A stretch of 64,000 nt of DNA from Streptomyces lydicus (GCF_004125265.1 NZ_RDTE01000003.1:1922001-1986000), one strand, 5' to 3'; shown: positions 1 through 8,634, counted from the stretch's first letter. Numbers and translations are program-made. The notes: generated from the sequence alone by a model not told the origin.

Positions 1-1150
1 CGGCCTGTGCTCGGGCCTTGCGGGCCTGGGAGGCCGTCGGCTCGGCGTGCGGGGTGCCGGCGGCGCAGTCGTCGTCGAGGGCTTCGGTGAGCAGGGTCTG
101 GGCGACGGTGCCGTGCAGCAGACCGATGTCGGCTCTCTTCTCGCCGGGGGCGGGGACGAGGTCGTCGGCGAGGCGGCGTCGGATCGCGTTCAGCGACGCC
201 CGGTACGGCAGGGTCCACACCACCCGTGGCAGCCCGGGCATGGTGCGCAGCTGCTCGGCCGCCCAGGCGAGCCCGGCTTCGGTCTTACCGCTGCCGGTCG
301 GTGCCGCGAGCACCAGATGGCCGCCAGTGCCTGCGGCCCGCTGCTGGTGAGGGTAGGGCTCATGCGGCAGGCGGGCGAGGTAGCCGGGCAGCAGGGGCAT
401 GTGCGTCTGGAGGCTCTCATGCGCCGAACCGGAGTGGTCGGCGAGGGTGAGCGCGCCCTGTGCAAGGACGGCGAGCAGCCCCTGGTGCGGCTTGGCGGGG
501 TGTCTCCAGAGGTCCAGGAGCATTTCCAGCAGGTCCCGGGAGCGCTGCGCGAGGGACGGGGCTCCCAGGGCCGTCGTGGGTGGGTCGAGCGTGAGGAAGC
601 CGGAGAGCCATCCCAGCAGTTCCCGGTGCAGGAACCGCGGGACCTGCACCACGGCCTGCTCCGGTGTGGCCCCGGGGGTGGTGCCGAACGCCTCCTCCCA
701 TGCCGTCTTCGGGTTGTACTGCAGGGCCAGGGCCGGCTTGCCGCCGCTGCCGGTGGCGGCGGCGTGCAGGGGGCGGTGGTGGGTGGCCACCAGCGTCGCC
801 ACCATCACCCGGTCCTCGTCACTCCAAGCGCCCGCTCCCGCGAGCAGGTCCACATACGCGAGGGACAGCACTTCGTGCCGTTCGCCCCACGGGAGGCCGC
901 CCGGCTCGACCTGACGCTGGAACCCCTCAGCGATCTTGCCCGCGTCGTGGAGGAGGGCCGCCCGGCGGACGCGGGACCAGAACGCGGGCTCGGTGGCCAG
1001 GATTCCCGCGCTCTGGATGCGGTCCTCGATCTGGGCGACCGCGGCATGAACGGTGCGGGAGTGTGTGGTCAGCCGCTCCCTGTCCTCGGCCGGCGTGGAT
1101 TTCGCCCGGATGTCGTCCAGAGAACCTCGCCGTGGGACCGGACCGGTCAC
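1..1150 (-). CDS. cas3: Cas3 HD nuclease-helicase, N-terminal part (runs off the window)
   Basis: Cas3 is the nuclease-helicase recruited by Cascade to shred target DNA. About 383 N-terminal residues are inside the window and the 3' end lies beyond base 1. An HD-nuclease domain comes first, with a histidine near residue 30 and the HD pair in ALLHDAGK at residues 68-69. The helicase begins with the Walker A motif LAAPTGSGKTEAG, its lysine near residue 289. The start is GTG at 1150, which overlaps the cas5 stop in the four-base sequence GTGA and so implies translational coupling. Gene order and the neighbouring Cst1/Cst2-type proteins point to type I-B. Whether cas4, cas1 and cas2 follow cannot be seen. 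Confidence 0.9.
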   Translation of the reverse strand, partial: MTGPVPRRGSLDDIRAKSTPAEDRERLTTHSRTVHAAVAQIEDRIQSAGILATEPAFWSRVRRAALLHDAGKIAEGFQRQVEPGGLPWGERHEVLSLAYVDLLAGAGAWSDEDRVMVATLVATHHRPLHAAATGSGGKPALALQYNPKTAWEEAFGTTPGATPEQAVVQVPRFLHRELLGWLSGFLTLDPPTTALGAPSLAQRSRDLLEMLLDLWRHPAKPHQGLLAVLAQGALTLADHSGSAHESLQTHMPLLPGYLARLPHEPYPHQQRAAGTGGHLVLAAPTGSGKTEAGLAWAAEQLRTMPGLPRVVWTLPYRASLNAIRRRLADDLVPAPGEKRADIGLLHGTVAQTLLTEALDDDCAAGTPHAEPTASQARKARAQA

Positions 1151-1863
1151 GGAGCCAGCAGCCACAGCGCCCTCCCTCGTGCGCCGTCCGGACGCGTTCC
1201 GTCGTCGTACCCGGCATCCTGGTAGGCGCCGCGCACGCGATGGCGGCCGGCCGGCAGGTCGCACCACAGGTAGTCGGCCCAGTGGGTGCTCATCCGGTCG
1301 GTCGAGACCGACGCCGCCATGCGGTGGGCGATCGCGGACGGCACGTCGTGGCCCGAGACCGGCGCCAGCGCATGCCCGACGATCGCCTCCTCGACAGGCT
1401 CCAGCATCACCTGGACGCGCGCTTCGACGTGGACAAGGTCCTGCGACCGGCCCAGGCGCAGTGCCCAGCGCGGTCGCCGCAACGCCCGCGCGACACGGTC
1501 GCCCTCGCTGCCCGGCAGCCACACCGTCAGATGCACGCCGGCCAGGAAGGGGCGGCTGCGGAGCGTCATACCGCCCTTGCCGGCACGCACCCGCCCGGAC
1601 ACCGCCGGGTTCAGGCCGGTGGCGTCGATGGGGTGATACGTCTCGGCGTCCACGCCCTGGCCCTCGGACCAGGCCGCCATCCCGAAGGCCAAGGACTCGC
1701 GGGGCGCGCCGGTGGCTGCGGCGAGTAGTCCCCGTACCGTCGAGGGCGGCGGCACCGGAAGGCCCCGGGTCAGGCCGGGGAAGAACGGATCTCGGAAGGA
1801 CGCCACGGGGGCGTAGAACTCAAGCCGCCAAGCGGGCAGCGGCTCACGCGGCACCTCGGTCAC
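1147..1863 (-). CDS. cas5: Cas5, type I-B Cascade subunit
   Basis: Cas5 caps the 5' handle of the crRNA in the Cascade complex. The 238-residue protein has the family's N-terminal RAMP strand (WRLEFYAPVASFRDP) followed by the turn PPPSTVRGLLAAATG, which resembles the conserved Cas5 segment where the protein commits to its ferredoxin-like fold. The start is GTG at 1863, overlapping the cas7 stop as GTGA; the stop overlaps the cas3 start in the same way. An in-frame upstream extension would run back into cas7 and was rejected. Position between cas7 and cas3 supports the call. Confidence 0.88.
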   Translation of the reverse strand: MTEVPREPLPAWRLEFYAPVASFRDPFFPGLTRGLPVPPPSTVRGLLAAATGAPRESLAFGMAAWSEGQGVDAETYHPIDATGLNPAVSGRVRAGKGGMTLRSRPFLAGVHLTVWLPGSEGDRVARALRRPRWALRLGRSQDLVHVEARVQVMLEPVEEAIVGHALAPVSGHDVPSAIAHRMAASVSTDRMSTHWADYLWCDLPAGRHRVRGAYQDAGYDDGTRPDGARGRALWLLAP

Positions 1864-2918
1864 CGGGCGGGGTCCTCGAACCAGGCGTCCAGCGCCGTGG
1901 TCCGCATCTCGGCCGCCAGCCCGCGCAGGACCGCCCGCGGATGGTCGATCACGACGGTCTGGTCGGCGAGTTCCTGCGCGCACTCCTTCTCGAAGTCCTC
2001 GCGCAAGTCATCGCGGAACCCGGGACGCCAGCCGATGCGCACCGGGGCCTCCCACTCCCCCTCCCACGCGGCCAGCTCCTTGCGCAGCACATCGCCGCGC
2101 ACTCGCAAACCTGTCGCCTCATCGCCGTCGATCACGTGGGCGAGCGGGTTGATGCCCCCCTTGAAGGGGACCATCACGATCAACGACGGGACGCGGTCCC
2201 CGTAGTGCAGCGCCTGCTTCGCTCCGCCGCTGAGGTGGGCCAGCGACTCCAAGAGCAGTGCGGCCCGTCGCTTGCGCTCCTCGATCGGCAGCCGTACGGC
2301 GGGCTGGTCCCGGAACGTCGTAGCGGTGGCGCCGAAGGCCGCCGCTTCGGCGACCTGCAGGGCCTGCTCACTGGTCAGGTAGTTCGGGCGTCCCACGCCG
2401 TCGGTGTTCGGCAGCGTGAAGGTGCCGATCCTCGGCAGGTCCAGGAGAAACGGGGCCGCGAGGTCGGCGGTGTAGAACTCGTGGCCGTGCAGCACCGGTT
2501 CACTGACCCCTCTGGACATCACACCGAAGTCCTCCGTGGGGTAGACCGGCGCCACCGACATGAGCGTGCCGAGCATGAACGGACTGTCCCGCAAGGTGGT
2601 CGCGGAATCGTCCTTCTTCGCACCGGCCCGCATGTAGCCGAACAGGTCATCATCGGCGTACCGGATCGGGTCGGCCGCGGTATTGGCCTTCTGCGCTTTG
2701 CCCTGGGCCTTGCCGACCCGCGTCACCGGCGAGGGAACGGACCCCTGCTCGACCATGCCGTCGCGGATCCACCGGCGCGCCGCTTGAGCGGAGACATACG
2801 GGTGCCGCCGGCCACGGACCGTCGCGTGCTTCACCCGCGCTGTCGTCTCCTCGCTCCGGCCGTTGTTGGGGGCTCCCGCCTCCACCGCGATCAACATCCT
2901 GCCCGCCAGGTACGCCAT
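1860..2918 (-). CDS. cas7: Cas7 (Cst2/DevR family) Cascade backbone
   Basis: Cas7 polymerises along the crRNA to form the Cascade backbone. The 352-residue protein begins MAYLAGRMLIAVEAGAPNNG and carries a glycine-rich stretch (PFKGGINPLAHV, near residue 260), both typical of the DevR/Cst2 branch used by type I-B systems. A lysine/alanine-rich loop at about residues 68-78 (GKAQGKAQKAN) probably forms a flexible part of the thumb region. ATG at 2918 shares one base with the cas8 TGA stop, and a GGAGGTG ribosome site sits at the end of cas8. The length matches the family. Confidence 0.9.
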   Translation of the reverse strand: MAYLAGRMLIAVEAGAPNNGRSEETTARVKHATVRGRRHPYVSAQAARRWIRDGMVEQGSVPSPVTRVGKAQGKAQKANTAADPIRYADDDLFGYMRAGAKKDDSATTLRDSPFMLGTLMSVAPVYPTEDFGVMSRGVSEPVLHGHEFYTADLAAPFLLDLPRIGTFTLPNTDGVGRPNYLTSEQALQVAEAAAFGATATTFRDQPAVRLPIEERKRRAALLLESLAHLSGGAKQALHYGDRVPSLIVMVPFKGGINPLAHVIDGDEATGLRVRGDVLRKELAAWEGEWEAPVRIGWRPGFRDDLREDFEKECAQELADQTVVIDHPRAVLRGLAAEMRTTALDAWFEDPAR

Positions 2919-4363
2919 CAGGCACCTCCGAAGTGGTGGTGGTAGTTGTCTTCGTCACCGGAGAGGACCGGCTGCTGCACGAGCTGCTCGACCCGCTCCT
3001 GTTCGCGGGGGTCCTCGGGCTGTTTGCCCACCTCGACGCCGCGTTGGTCCAAGAGCCGCAACACCTCCGCCGCGAGCAGCATCCGCTGCTCCCACGCCCG
3101 GGGCCGTTGCTGGACAAAGGGCCGCCACGCCTCAGACCCGATCGCGACTGAACGGCCGTCGAGTTTCAGCCGGAAACTCGCCTGGTAGAGCAGGCGGCTC
3201 AACTGGTAGCCGTTCTGCCCCGCGTTGCGGTACTCCGCAAGCCGGCCGCGAGGGCTGCCGCTTCCGTGCTCGATCCAGTCGGCGATAAGGTTCGCCACTC
3301 CACTCAGGTCCGGCTCCACGCCGTACACCTCTTTCTCGTAGCTGAAGGCAAGCCGGGTCAGAGCCGCACGATCCTGGCTGCTCCAGCGATCCAAGTCCCA
3401 CAGCAGCTGATGCAGTTGTCCCAGCAAGGAGCGACTCCGGCCGTCCTCGGCCTCGAACAGCAGGCGTGCCGCCTCCGCCGATCCGCCGACGGTGACCTGT
3501 CCGTCTTGGTCTTGCTGGGTGAGGGCGATCTCCAGCAGTCGCCAGCCACGCCTCAGGGGCGCGTTTCCGTCGACCGTCGCCAGGAACGCCGGCACTGCCC
3601 GGCGGGTGCGGGTCACCCGCAGCCACGGCTCCTGGTTGTCGTTCTTGAAGCTCCACAGCGTCGTGGCCGACAGCCCGTGCCCCATGGCACGCAGGGCTCG
3701 AAGAGCGACGAGTTCCGGGCGGGCACCGGCACCGAGCCCCCCGGGGAAACCGGCCTGGATGATGCGCCGCGCCCGCTGCACATTGGCCGCGGCGAACTCC
3801 CGCTCGGCCTGCCGGCCCTCACAGGACAGCACCGTCGCCGAGCCGGCCGTCACCCACGAGCCGTACGGCAGTGCCCACATCGCGATCCGGCAGCCCCGGC
3901 ACACCGGCCAGCCCCGGATGCCGGGCGGGAGCGTGTTCAGCGCCTTGTTGGTGTCGAACATGGGCAACTTCGACTTGGCCCACACCGCCTTGGCGGGAGC
4001 GCCGCAGAACGTGCACGGCATCGCCGCTCCCCCGGCGTCATCGGGCGCGAACATCGCCGCCATCTCACTCTTCAAGACCGCTACGTCACGAGGCCGCCCG
4101 GCGTGCGTCACCTTGGCGTTCGGGTACAGCGCGAACAACACTTTCCACCAGTCGTAGCGCGCGTCGGTCTTCGCCGCCACAGCCGCACGAGCAGCGTCCG
4201 CCCCGACAACCTCCGCGACGGCGTCCAGGTCATCGGCGGTCACCTGGTCCGGGCGTTCCCGACCGGCCATCACCGCCACCGCCCACGCCCCCGCGCACTG
4301 CAACGGATGCCCCGTGGAAGTCAGCGCGCCCGTCCGCTCTCCGACGGCCACGTCCGAATTCAC
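2918..4363 (-). CDS. cas8: Cas8 (Cst1-type, CXXC-CXXC) Cascade large subunit
   Basis: Cas8 is the large Cascade subunit that reads the PAM. The 481-residue protein has two CXXC knuckles, CTFC at residues 117-120 and CRGC at 155-158, separated by about 34 residues. This is the signature of the Cst1 zinc-binding Cas8 subfamily of type I-B systems. The rest has little recognisable sequence, as is usual for Cas8. The start is GTG at 4363, overlapping the cas6 stop as GTGA; a longer frame reaching 4414 would lie inside cas6. The assignment rests on the CXXC pair, the length and the gene order. Confidence 0.85.
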   Translation of the reverse strand: MNSDVAVGERTGALTSTGHPLQCAGAWAVAVMAGRERPDQVTADDLDAVAEVVGADAARAAVAAKTDARYDWWKVLFALYPNAKVTHAGRPRDVAVLKSEMAAMFAPDDAGGAAMPCTFCGAPAKAVWAKSKLPMFDTNKALNTLPPGIRGWPVCRGCRIAMWALPYGSWVTAGSATVLSCEGRQAEREFAAANVQRARRIIQAGFPGGLGAGARPELVALRALRAMGHGLSATTLWSFKNDNQEPWLRVTRTRRAVPAFLATVDGNAPLRRGWRLLEIALTQQDQDGQVTVGGSAEAARLLFEAEDGRSRSLLGQLHQLLWDLDRWSSQDRAALTRLAFSYEKEVYGVEPDLSGVANLIADWIEHGSGSPRGRLAEYRNAGQNGYQLSRLLYQASFRLKLDGRSVAIGSEAWRPFVQQRPRAWEQRMLLAAEVLRLLDQRGVEVGKQPEDPREQERVEQLVQQPVLSGDEDNYHHHFGGA

Positions 4364-5052
4364 CTGATCCACCCGAACCCCTGCACCGTGTCGAGGCCGA
4401 GCCCCCAGGACCAAAGCGCCTCCACGAACCGGGGATCCGCCTCCAGCGCCACGCGCACCTGCGCTCCGATGCGCGGGGCTCCCCGCACGGAGAACCGCCG
4501 CCTAGGCCCCGCCTCCAGCACCTTCAGGCCCCCGGGCGCCGGCAGCCCCAGTACGTCAGCCTTGTGAGCCAGATTGCGCTCCATACGTTCGACGAAACGC
4601 TCGTCACCGGGCAGCAGGTCACGGCCCTCGTGCCGAATGACGACCGGCGTCGCCGTGACCAGCTCCACCACGCCGTCGACAGCTGCCGGAGCGCCGAAAT
4701 CGACCGTAAATCCGCGTACCCGCAGGCGGGCCGTCCCCCACACGATCTCGGTGCGCGCCGCCAGCGCCGCCACCAGAGCGGACGCTATCTCCGGCACCGG
4801 AGAGCCGAACCACACCGACCCCTCGGGGGAGGTGGTGTACACCCCCTTCTTATGCGGCGCACCCTTGAACTGCGGGCTCGTCACCCCGACCGGCTTCAAC
4901 GGGTGTCCCCGCCAACCCTCATCGTGCAACGACTTCGCCAACGCCGGGTCATGCTCTCCGATCAACCCGTACACCACACCCCGCGCCGGACCGTGCACGT
5001 CCTCCCACCGCAGACTCGGCACATCCGCAGTGACATCCACCCTCACCCGCAT
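4360..5052 (-). CDS. cas6: Cas6 pre-crRNA endoribonuclease
   Basis: Cas6 cuts the array transcript inside each repeat to release crRNAs. The 230-residue protein begins with a RAMP strand (MRVRVDVTADV) and ends in the glycine-rich loop GLGLDTVQGFGWI (about residues 216-228), the Cas6 hallmark that binds RNA. A histidine near residue 33 (GLIGEHDPAL) may be the catalytic base, although in this family it is placed variably. It is the first gene of the operon, so its promoter should lie in the relatively AT-rich stretch just above 5052. The repeat's 3' segment TTCGCAAC would be the 8-nt crRNA handle it creates. Confidence 0.88.
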   Translation of the reverse strand: MRVRVDVTADVPSLRWEDVHGPARGVVYGLIGEHDPALAKSLHDEGWRGHPLKPVGVTSPQFKGAPHKKGVYTTSPEGSVWFGSPVPEIASALVAALAARTEIVWGTARLRVRGFTVDFGAPAAVDGVVELVTATPVVIRHEGRDLLPGDERFVERMERNLAHKADVLGLPAPGGLKVLEAGPRRRFSVRGAPRIGAQVRVALEADPRFVEALWSWGLGLDTVQGFGWIR

Positions 5053-5445
5053 CGCGACCTACCACTACATGTCGGAGACGAAGCCGAAGCCCTGGAACTT
5101 CGCTCAACTGTCATGTCAATCAGGGTAGTTGCGCGGAAGGAGTTTGATGATGCTTTTCTCGTACATGTCATGGAAAGTGCCAATGCGTGATAAGTGGCAT
5201 GCTGTCTCAGGGGCGCAGGAACGCGGTAGCGCAGATGGTCGCCAGGCTCAAGGTAGCGGCCACCACTGACAGCGGTCTCGAACTGGCTTACCGTTGCGCG
5301 ATCCGCGACCGACTCAAGCTTGCGCGCTCCACCCGCCAGTCAGCAAAGCGCTTTGACCTGCACAGATGCACTACCGGCGAGTCACTGCAGTACCGCCCTG
5401 AAGACCAGGCTCTGGACGCAGACTGACCTGCGGCTTTAACGTCGG
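5053..5445. promoter_or_regulatory. Divergent region: cas operon promoter and CRISPR leader candidate
   Basis: This stretch separates cas6 (minus strand) from the first CRISPR repeat. The part at about 5090-5200 is less GC-rich than its surroundings and is the best place for the cas promoter. The part next to the array is the expected leader, because the intact repeats lie at this end and decay increases away from it. A 79-codon plus-strand frame at 5187-5426 shows no homology I recognise and no good ribosome site, so I do not call it a gene. Confidence 0.5.
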
Positions 5446-5933
5446 GTCGTCATCAGCCCTGGAGGGTTCGCAACACGCAGCACTCGCCAACATCGCCGGG
5501 GAGATCACCAGTCGTCATCAGCCCTGGAGGGTTCGCAACGCGGCCGGCAGATGCGGATGCTACTCGCCCACCTCGGGTCGTCATCAGCCCTAGAGGGTTC
5601 GCAACCAGATCAGCACCGGTGAGACGGAGGCTTCCCTGACCGCCGGCCGTCATCGGCCCGGGAGGGTTCGCAACGCCACACCGCCCCGACCCCGGAGGCT
5701 GTCGAGGTCCGTCGCCATCAGCCCTGGAGGGCTCGGAACACGACCTGGGGCACTGCGAAGCCGCGTTCGCCCACGGGTCGTCATTAGCCCTGGAGGGTCG
5801 CAACGCGATCTCGCTCACCGCAGCCTCCCCTGGGTGCCGGTCGTCATCAGCCCTCGGAGGGCTCGCCACGGCACCGCCCGCCCGCAGCACGTCCGCCTGC
5901 TTCCGGTCGTGATCAGCCCTGAAGGGTCGCAAC
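5446..5933 (+). CRISPR. Type I-B CRISPR array, 8 repeats and 7 spacers, decaying rightwards
   Basis: Repeats start at about 5446, 5511, 5577, 5646, 5711, 5777, 5840 and 5906 and are 28-30 nt long. The consensus begins GTCGTCATCAGCCC and ends GGGTTCGCAAC. Spacers are 35-40 nt. Repeats 1 and 2 are identical and repeat 3 has one change. Repeats 4-8 carry several changes, including one-base deletions (6 and 8) and a one-base insertion (7). This places the leader on the left and transcription on the plus strand. The repeat folds as a short hairpin, AGCCC-TGGA-GGGTT. The array lies beside the cas operon and is its likely partner. Boundaries may be off by one base. Confidence 0.93.
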
Positions 5934-6386
5934 GGCCAGGAAGCGGAGCTGCCGTGGGCGCGCTCACGGTCGCCATGGAGGGATCAGCCCAATCTGCCGC
6001 CCGATCACATACAGTTATCCCAGCGGCTCCACCTACGGGCTCAGGGGGACTGGCGCTCGGGACGGCCAACCGATGGACGGCACCGTCCGCTGGGGAGAAT
6101 CTGGGGAGTTTCACTAGCGTTGGGGAGCGCGTGGGGAGAATCGTTTGCGTAAATCGGGATGAAGCTGAAAGCCCCCGAAAGATGGATCTTCGCAGGTCAG
6201 ACGAATACTGAGCCGCATACCCGCAGGTCAGGGAAGTTCGGTAGAAGACTTCAAAAAGATCTCGTCCTCTCCGCGCAGACGGAGGTAGGTCTGATCCGGC
6301 CAGGGCAACCGGCATACAACTGCCGGTTGCCCATCGATACCGCAATCGAGGTGCCGGTACGCCAACACTGCACGCCTTGGGCTGGC
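5934..6386. other. Non-coding stretch after the CRISPR array
   Basis: No credible gene is seen here. It holds the array's right flank and, at 6091-6138, a phased set of four TGGGGAG motifs annotated separately. Open frames on the plus strand running from 6159 cross the DUF3761 gene antisense and lack family resemblance. Confidence 0.5.
6091..6138 (+). repeat. Four TGGGGAG motifs at 11/19/11-bp spacing
   Basis: The heptamer TGGGGAG occurs at 6091, 6102, 6121 and 6132. The two inner pairs are each offset by 11 bp, about one helical turn, and the pairs are 30 bp apart. No gene is adjacent in an orientation that explains it. It could be a cluster of binding sites for a regulator or recombinase arm sites; the sequence alone does not decide. 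Confidence 0.55.
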
Positions 6387-6662
6387 TTACTTGAACCAGT
6401 ACTTCACGCCGTGGTGGTGGGAACAGGTGCCGGAGAAGTGCTTCGAGTACGACCAGGTGCCGTCTTTGCACTTGGCCATAACACCCTTGGGGTGCTTGAT
6501 GTGGGTGCCGCAAGTGCCAGTGGTGTGGTGAGCGCAGCGAACTGTGGCGGCCTGAGCCGTTCCTGTGCCGATGGCTACGGGTGCGACGACGGCGGCGCTA
6601 AGCACAGCGGCGGCCAACGCGCTTCGGATGCGGCGCGCCGGACGTGTGATGGTGCGAGTCAA
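6387..6662 (-). CDS. Small secreted DUF3761-type protein
   Basis: The 91-residue precursor has an arginine-rich N-terminus and a signal peptide of about 38 residues ending TAQAA. The mature part of some 53 residues contains four cysteines and the pattern CKDGTWSYSKHFSGTCSHHHGV, which I recognise as the DUF3761 family of small exported proteins of unknown function. The paired cysteines suggest two disulfides. It starts a run of secreted proteins that continues with nucleases at 9-12.4 kb. Promoter elements should lie in 6663-6780. The nearest upstream feature is the orphan type I-E repeat pair. Confidence 0.75.
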   Translation of the reverse strand: MTRTITRPARRIRSALAAAVLSAAVVAPVAIGTGTAQAATVRCAHHTTGTCGTHIKHPKGVMAKCKDGTWSYSKHFSGTCSHHHGVKYWFK

Positions 6663-6786
6663 AAGTCCCCCTTGGTTGGGATGGTCCGCCGAGCTTGGCA
6701 GCGTCTCGTCACCGTGTCGACGCCATGGAGATCATGTGACGGTTATGTGACAAAAGGTTCGATGCTGAACGAATACCAAAGCCGCA

Positions 6787-6876
6787 GAGTTCTCCGCGAG
6801 CGTGGAGGCGGGCCGAAGCTGGGACTTGTGGACGCCAGACCGCCGGAGTGCTCTGCGCGCGGGCGGAGGTGCGCCG
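6787..6876 (+). CRISPR. Orphan type I-E-like repeat pair (degenerate), 32-nt spacer
   Basis: Two related 29-nt units, at 6787-6815 and 6848-6876, are separated by exactly 32 nt, giving a 61-nt period as in type I-E arrays. Both fit a consensus beginning GTGCTCTCCGCGCG and ending GCGGAGGTGAGCCG, whose core CTCCGC-GCGA-GCGGAG is an inverted repeat. The left unit is the more degenerate (22 of 29 matches). A second pair with the same period lies at 15340-15429. No type I-E cas gene is in the window. The repeat differs from the type I-B repeat at 5.4-5.9 kb. Confidence 0.62.
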
Positions 6877-7019
6877 ATGTACGGGAGCGTCGAATGCGTC
6901 CTCTGCCCGTACTGCTGGCCCCTTGAGTCCGCTTCGGGGCCAGCAGGCAGCCGGGATAAATCCCAGCAGGACGAAACGCGTGGACTACACCCGCTCGAAC
7001 TCCACGTCGATGCTCTCGC

Positions 7020-7148
7020 AGCCGGCGGCATCCATTGGGCCGGGTCCTGGTCGGCCTTGGACCGGTTGCTCTTGGCGGTGACGGCAACCAGGGAGCGGTC
7101 GTCGCCGAGGTCGTTGGCGTAAGCCTGCCGTCGGGTGGCGGTCCGCTG
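7020..7148 (-). pseudogene. Fragment of an HNH (GmrSD/DUF1524-type) nuclease
   Basis: On the minus strand this frame reads RRQAYANDLGDDRSLVAV, then SNRSKADQDPAQWMPPA. This matches the C-terminal half of the intact nuclease at 9070-9774 (REQYANDLGADRSLVAV, NRTKGDKDPAEWMPPA). The catalytic segment DIDHVVPLAEAW, the signal peptide and the C-terminus are absent, and similarity ends abruptly on both sides. It is a remnant of a third member of the family found intact twice downstream. Confidence 0.75.
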
Positions 7149-7234
7149 GGAGGCGCCAGCTGGCGGGGAGCGTCATTCGAATCCTGCGGAATTGCTGTGA
7201 CTCCGATGCGCCTGATCAGCCATGGGGAGGGAGG

Positions 7235-8517
7235 TCAGCGGCCGTCTCGTCGCCACTCGTAACGCCATGCCTCACCGAGGTAGCGCTCCTCATCCGGGTA
7301 GGCGGGCTGCGGCGGGCCAAGTCGGCGTGCCCCCTCCACGCACCGTTCGTCATGGTGGAGGGCGAGCCCGTACACCGCGATGACCTGGACGCGGCGGTCC
7401 TCGTCGTCCAGCAGAGCAGCCGTGGCGTCGGTGAGGACGGGATCGCGGTCCTTGTCATCAGCAATCGTGAGGCAGGCGTTCTGTCGCACCCCCGCTTCCG
7501 GGTCGCGTATCAGCTCTCGCAGCGCCCTGCGAACGGCATCGGAGAAGGCAGGTGGCGAGGGCCAGACACTGAGCCCGCGCACCACCGCACGCCGGACTCG
7601 GGTGTCATGGTGGCCGGCGTAAGGCAGAAGGGCAGCTTGTGCTCCGGGGGCGGCGTGTTCTCCGAGAGCGACCAGCACCTCGGCGAGGACGGCGAGGTCC
7701 GTCTCCTTGGCCGACCAGTCGGTGAACGTGTCCAGGGCGGGGCCGGCGAACACGTCCTCGTCTCTGCCATCGAAGAGATGGGTCAGCCGCAGTACCTCGG
7801 CACCGAACAACCGGTGAACCGGGTCCGTGTGCGTGCGCAGCTCCGCAGCCGCAGTCCAGGTCGCCTGGTCGCGCCGGTGAGCCAGCGCAATGGTGGCACT
7901 TGCCCATGCCGTGTGGTTCTGGTCGGCGTGGGCCAATGCCCGGTCCATGAGCTCCTCGAACGAGGTGCGGACGCCGAGCAGCTCCTCCAGGTGCGTGAGG
8001 ATCGCCCCATGCCCGTCCCGCACGGCAATACCGTCAAGGGTGTACTCGTCGACGCTGTTGAACTCGTCGTCCTGGACTCGGGCCCGGGTGACAACACCCT
8101 CGGAACCCGTGCGCCGCCGCAGTTCGGCCTCGACCCCCGTCTCACACCAGTGGCGGGCGAGGTCCCGCATGCTCAGCAGCTCCGACTTGGCGTAGCGCCC
8201 CCGGATCCTGTCGTCCAGGAGGGCTTCGACCAACGCGGGCGAGCCCGAATCAACCGCCTCGCGCAGCGGCACCAGGCTGCCCGGTGCGCTCTGACGCGGA
8301 TCCGCGCCGTACTGGAGCAGCAGTTGGGCGATGGCTCCGGAGTGCGCCCGGACCGCCAGACGGAACGCGGCGTCGCCTACGTCGGGGGGGGACCGCAGTC
8401 CTCCCGGAGAAGCCTCTTCACCGAGGCAGTGTCTCCGGCCCGGACCGCACAGATCAGCAGAGACTCGGCGTCCGGAGCACCGTTCACACCCGTATCCCTA
8501 CCGGGATCTGTACCCAT
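7235..8517 (-). pseudogene. Ankyrin/HEAT-repeat protein, frameshifted at a C8 tract
   Basis: From ATG 8517, preceded by the ribosome site GGGGGAG, a frame encodes MGTDPGRD... with an ankyrin-like segment (AVRAGDTASVKRLL). It stops just after a run of eight C (8384-8391 on the plus strand as G8). In the next frame the protein continues immediately with DVGDAAFRLAVRAHSGAIAQLLL, a second ankyrin repeat, and then about 345 residues rich in HEAT-like helices (for example DTRVRRAVVRGLS and EAGVRQNACLTIADD). One extra C, or two fewer, would restore a single frame of about 427 residues. It may be a pseudogene, a sequencing error or a phase-variable gene. The function is probably protein-protein interaction; no enzyme motif is visible. 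Confidence 0.7.
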
Positions 8518-8634
8518 GCTTCTGCTCCCCCTGGTCGCATTCTATTGGGCTTTCCCATCCTCGACAGTGATTCATGGTCATTTTCCAGTCGAGACGTAGG
8601 AATCCACTTTCGAATCTTCGAAGGCGAGGACCAT

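Noticed and set aside
5187..5426. 79-codon plus-strand frame left of the array
   Set aside because: No ribosome site or homology; lies in the leader candidate.
5453..5932. A minus-strand frame across the CRISPR array
   Set aside because: Its repeats (PSRADDD-like) are just the CRISPR repeats in translation.
6159..6926. 255-codon plus-strand frame over the DUF3761 gene
   Set aside because: Antisense to a gene with a clear signal peptide and cysteine pattern; no family match.
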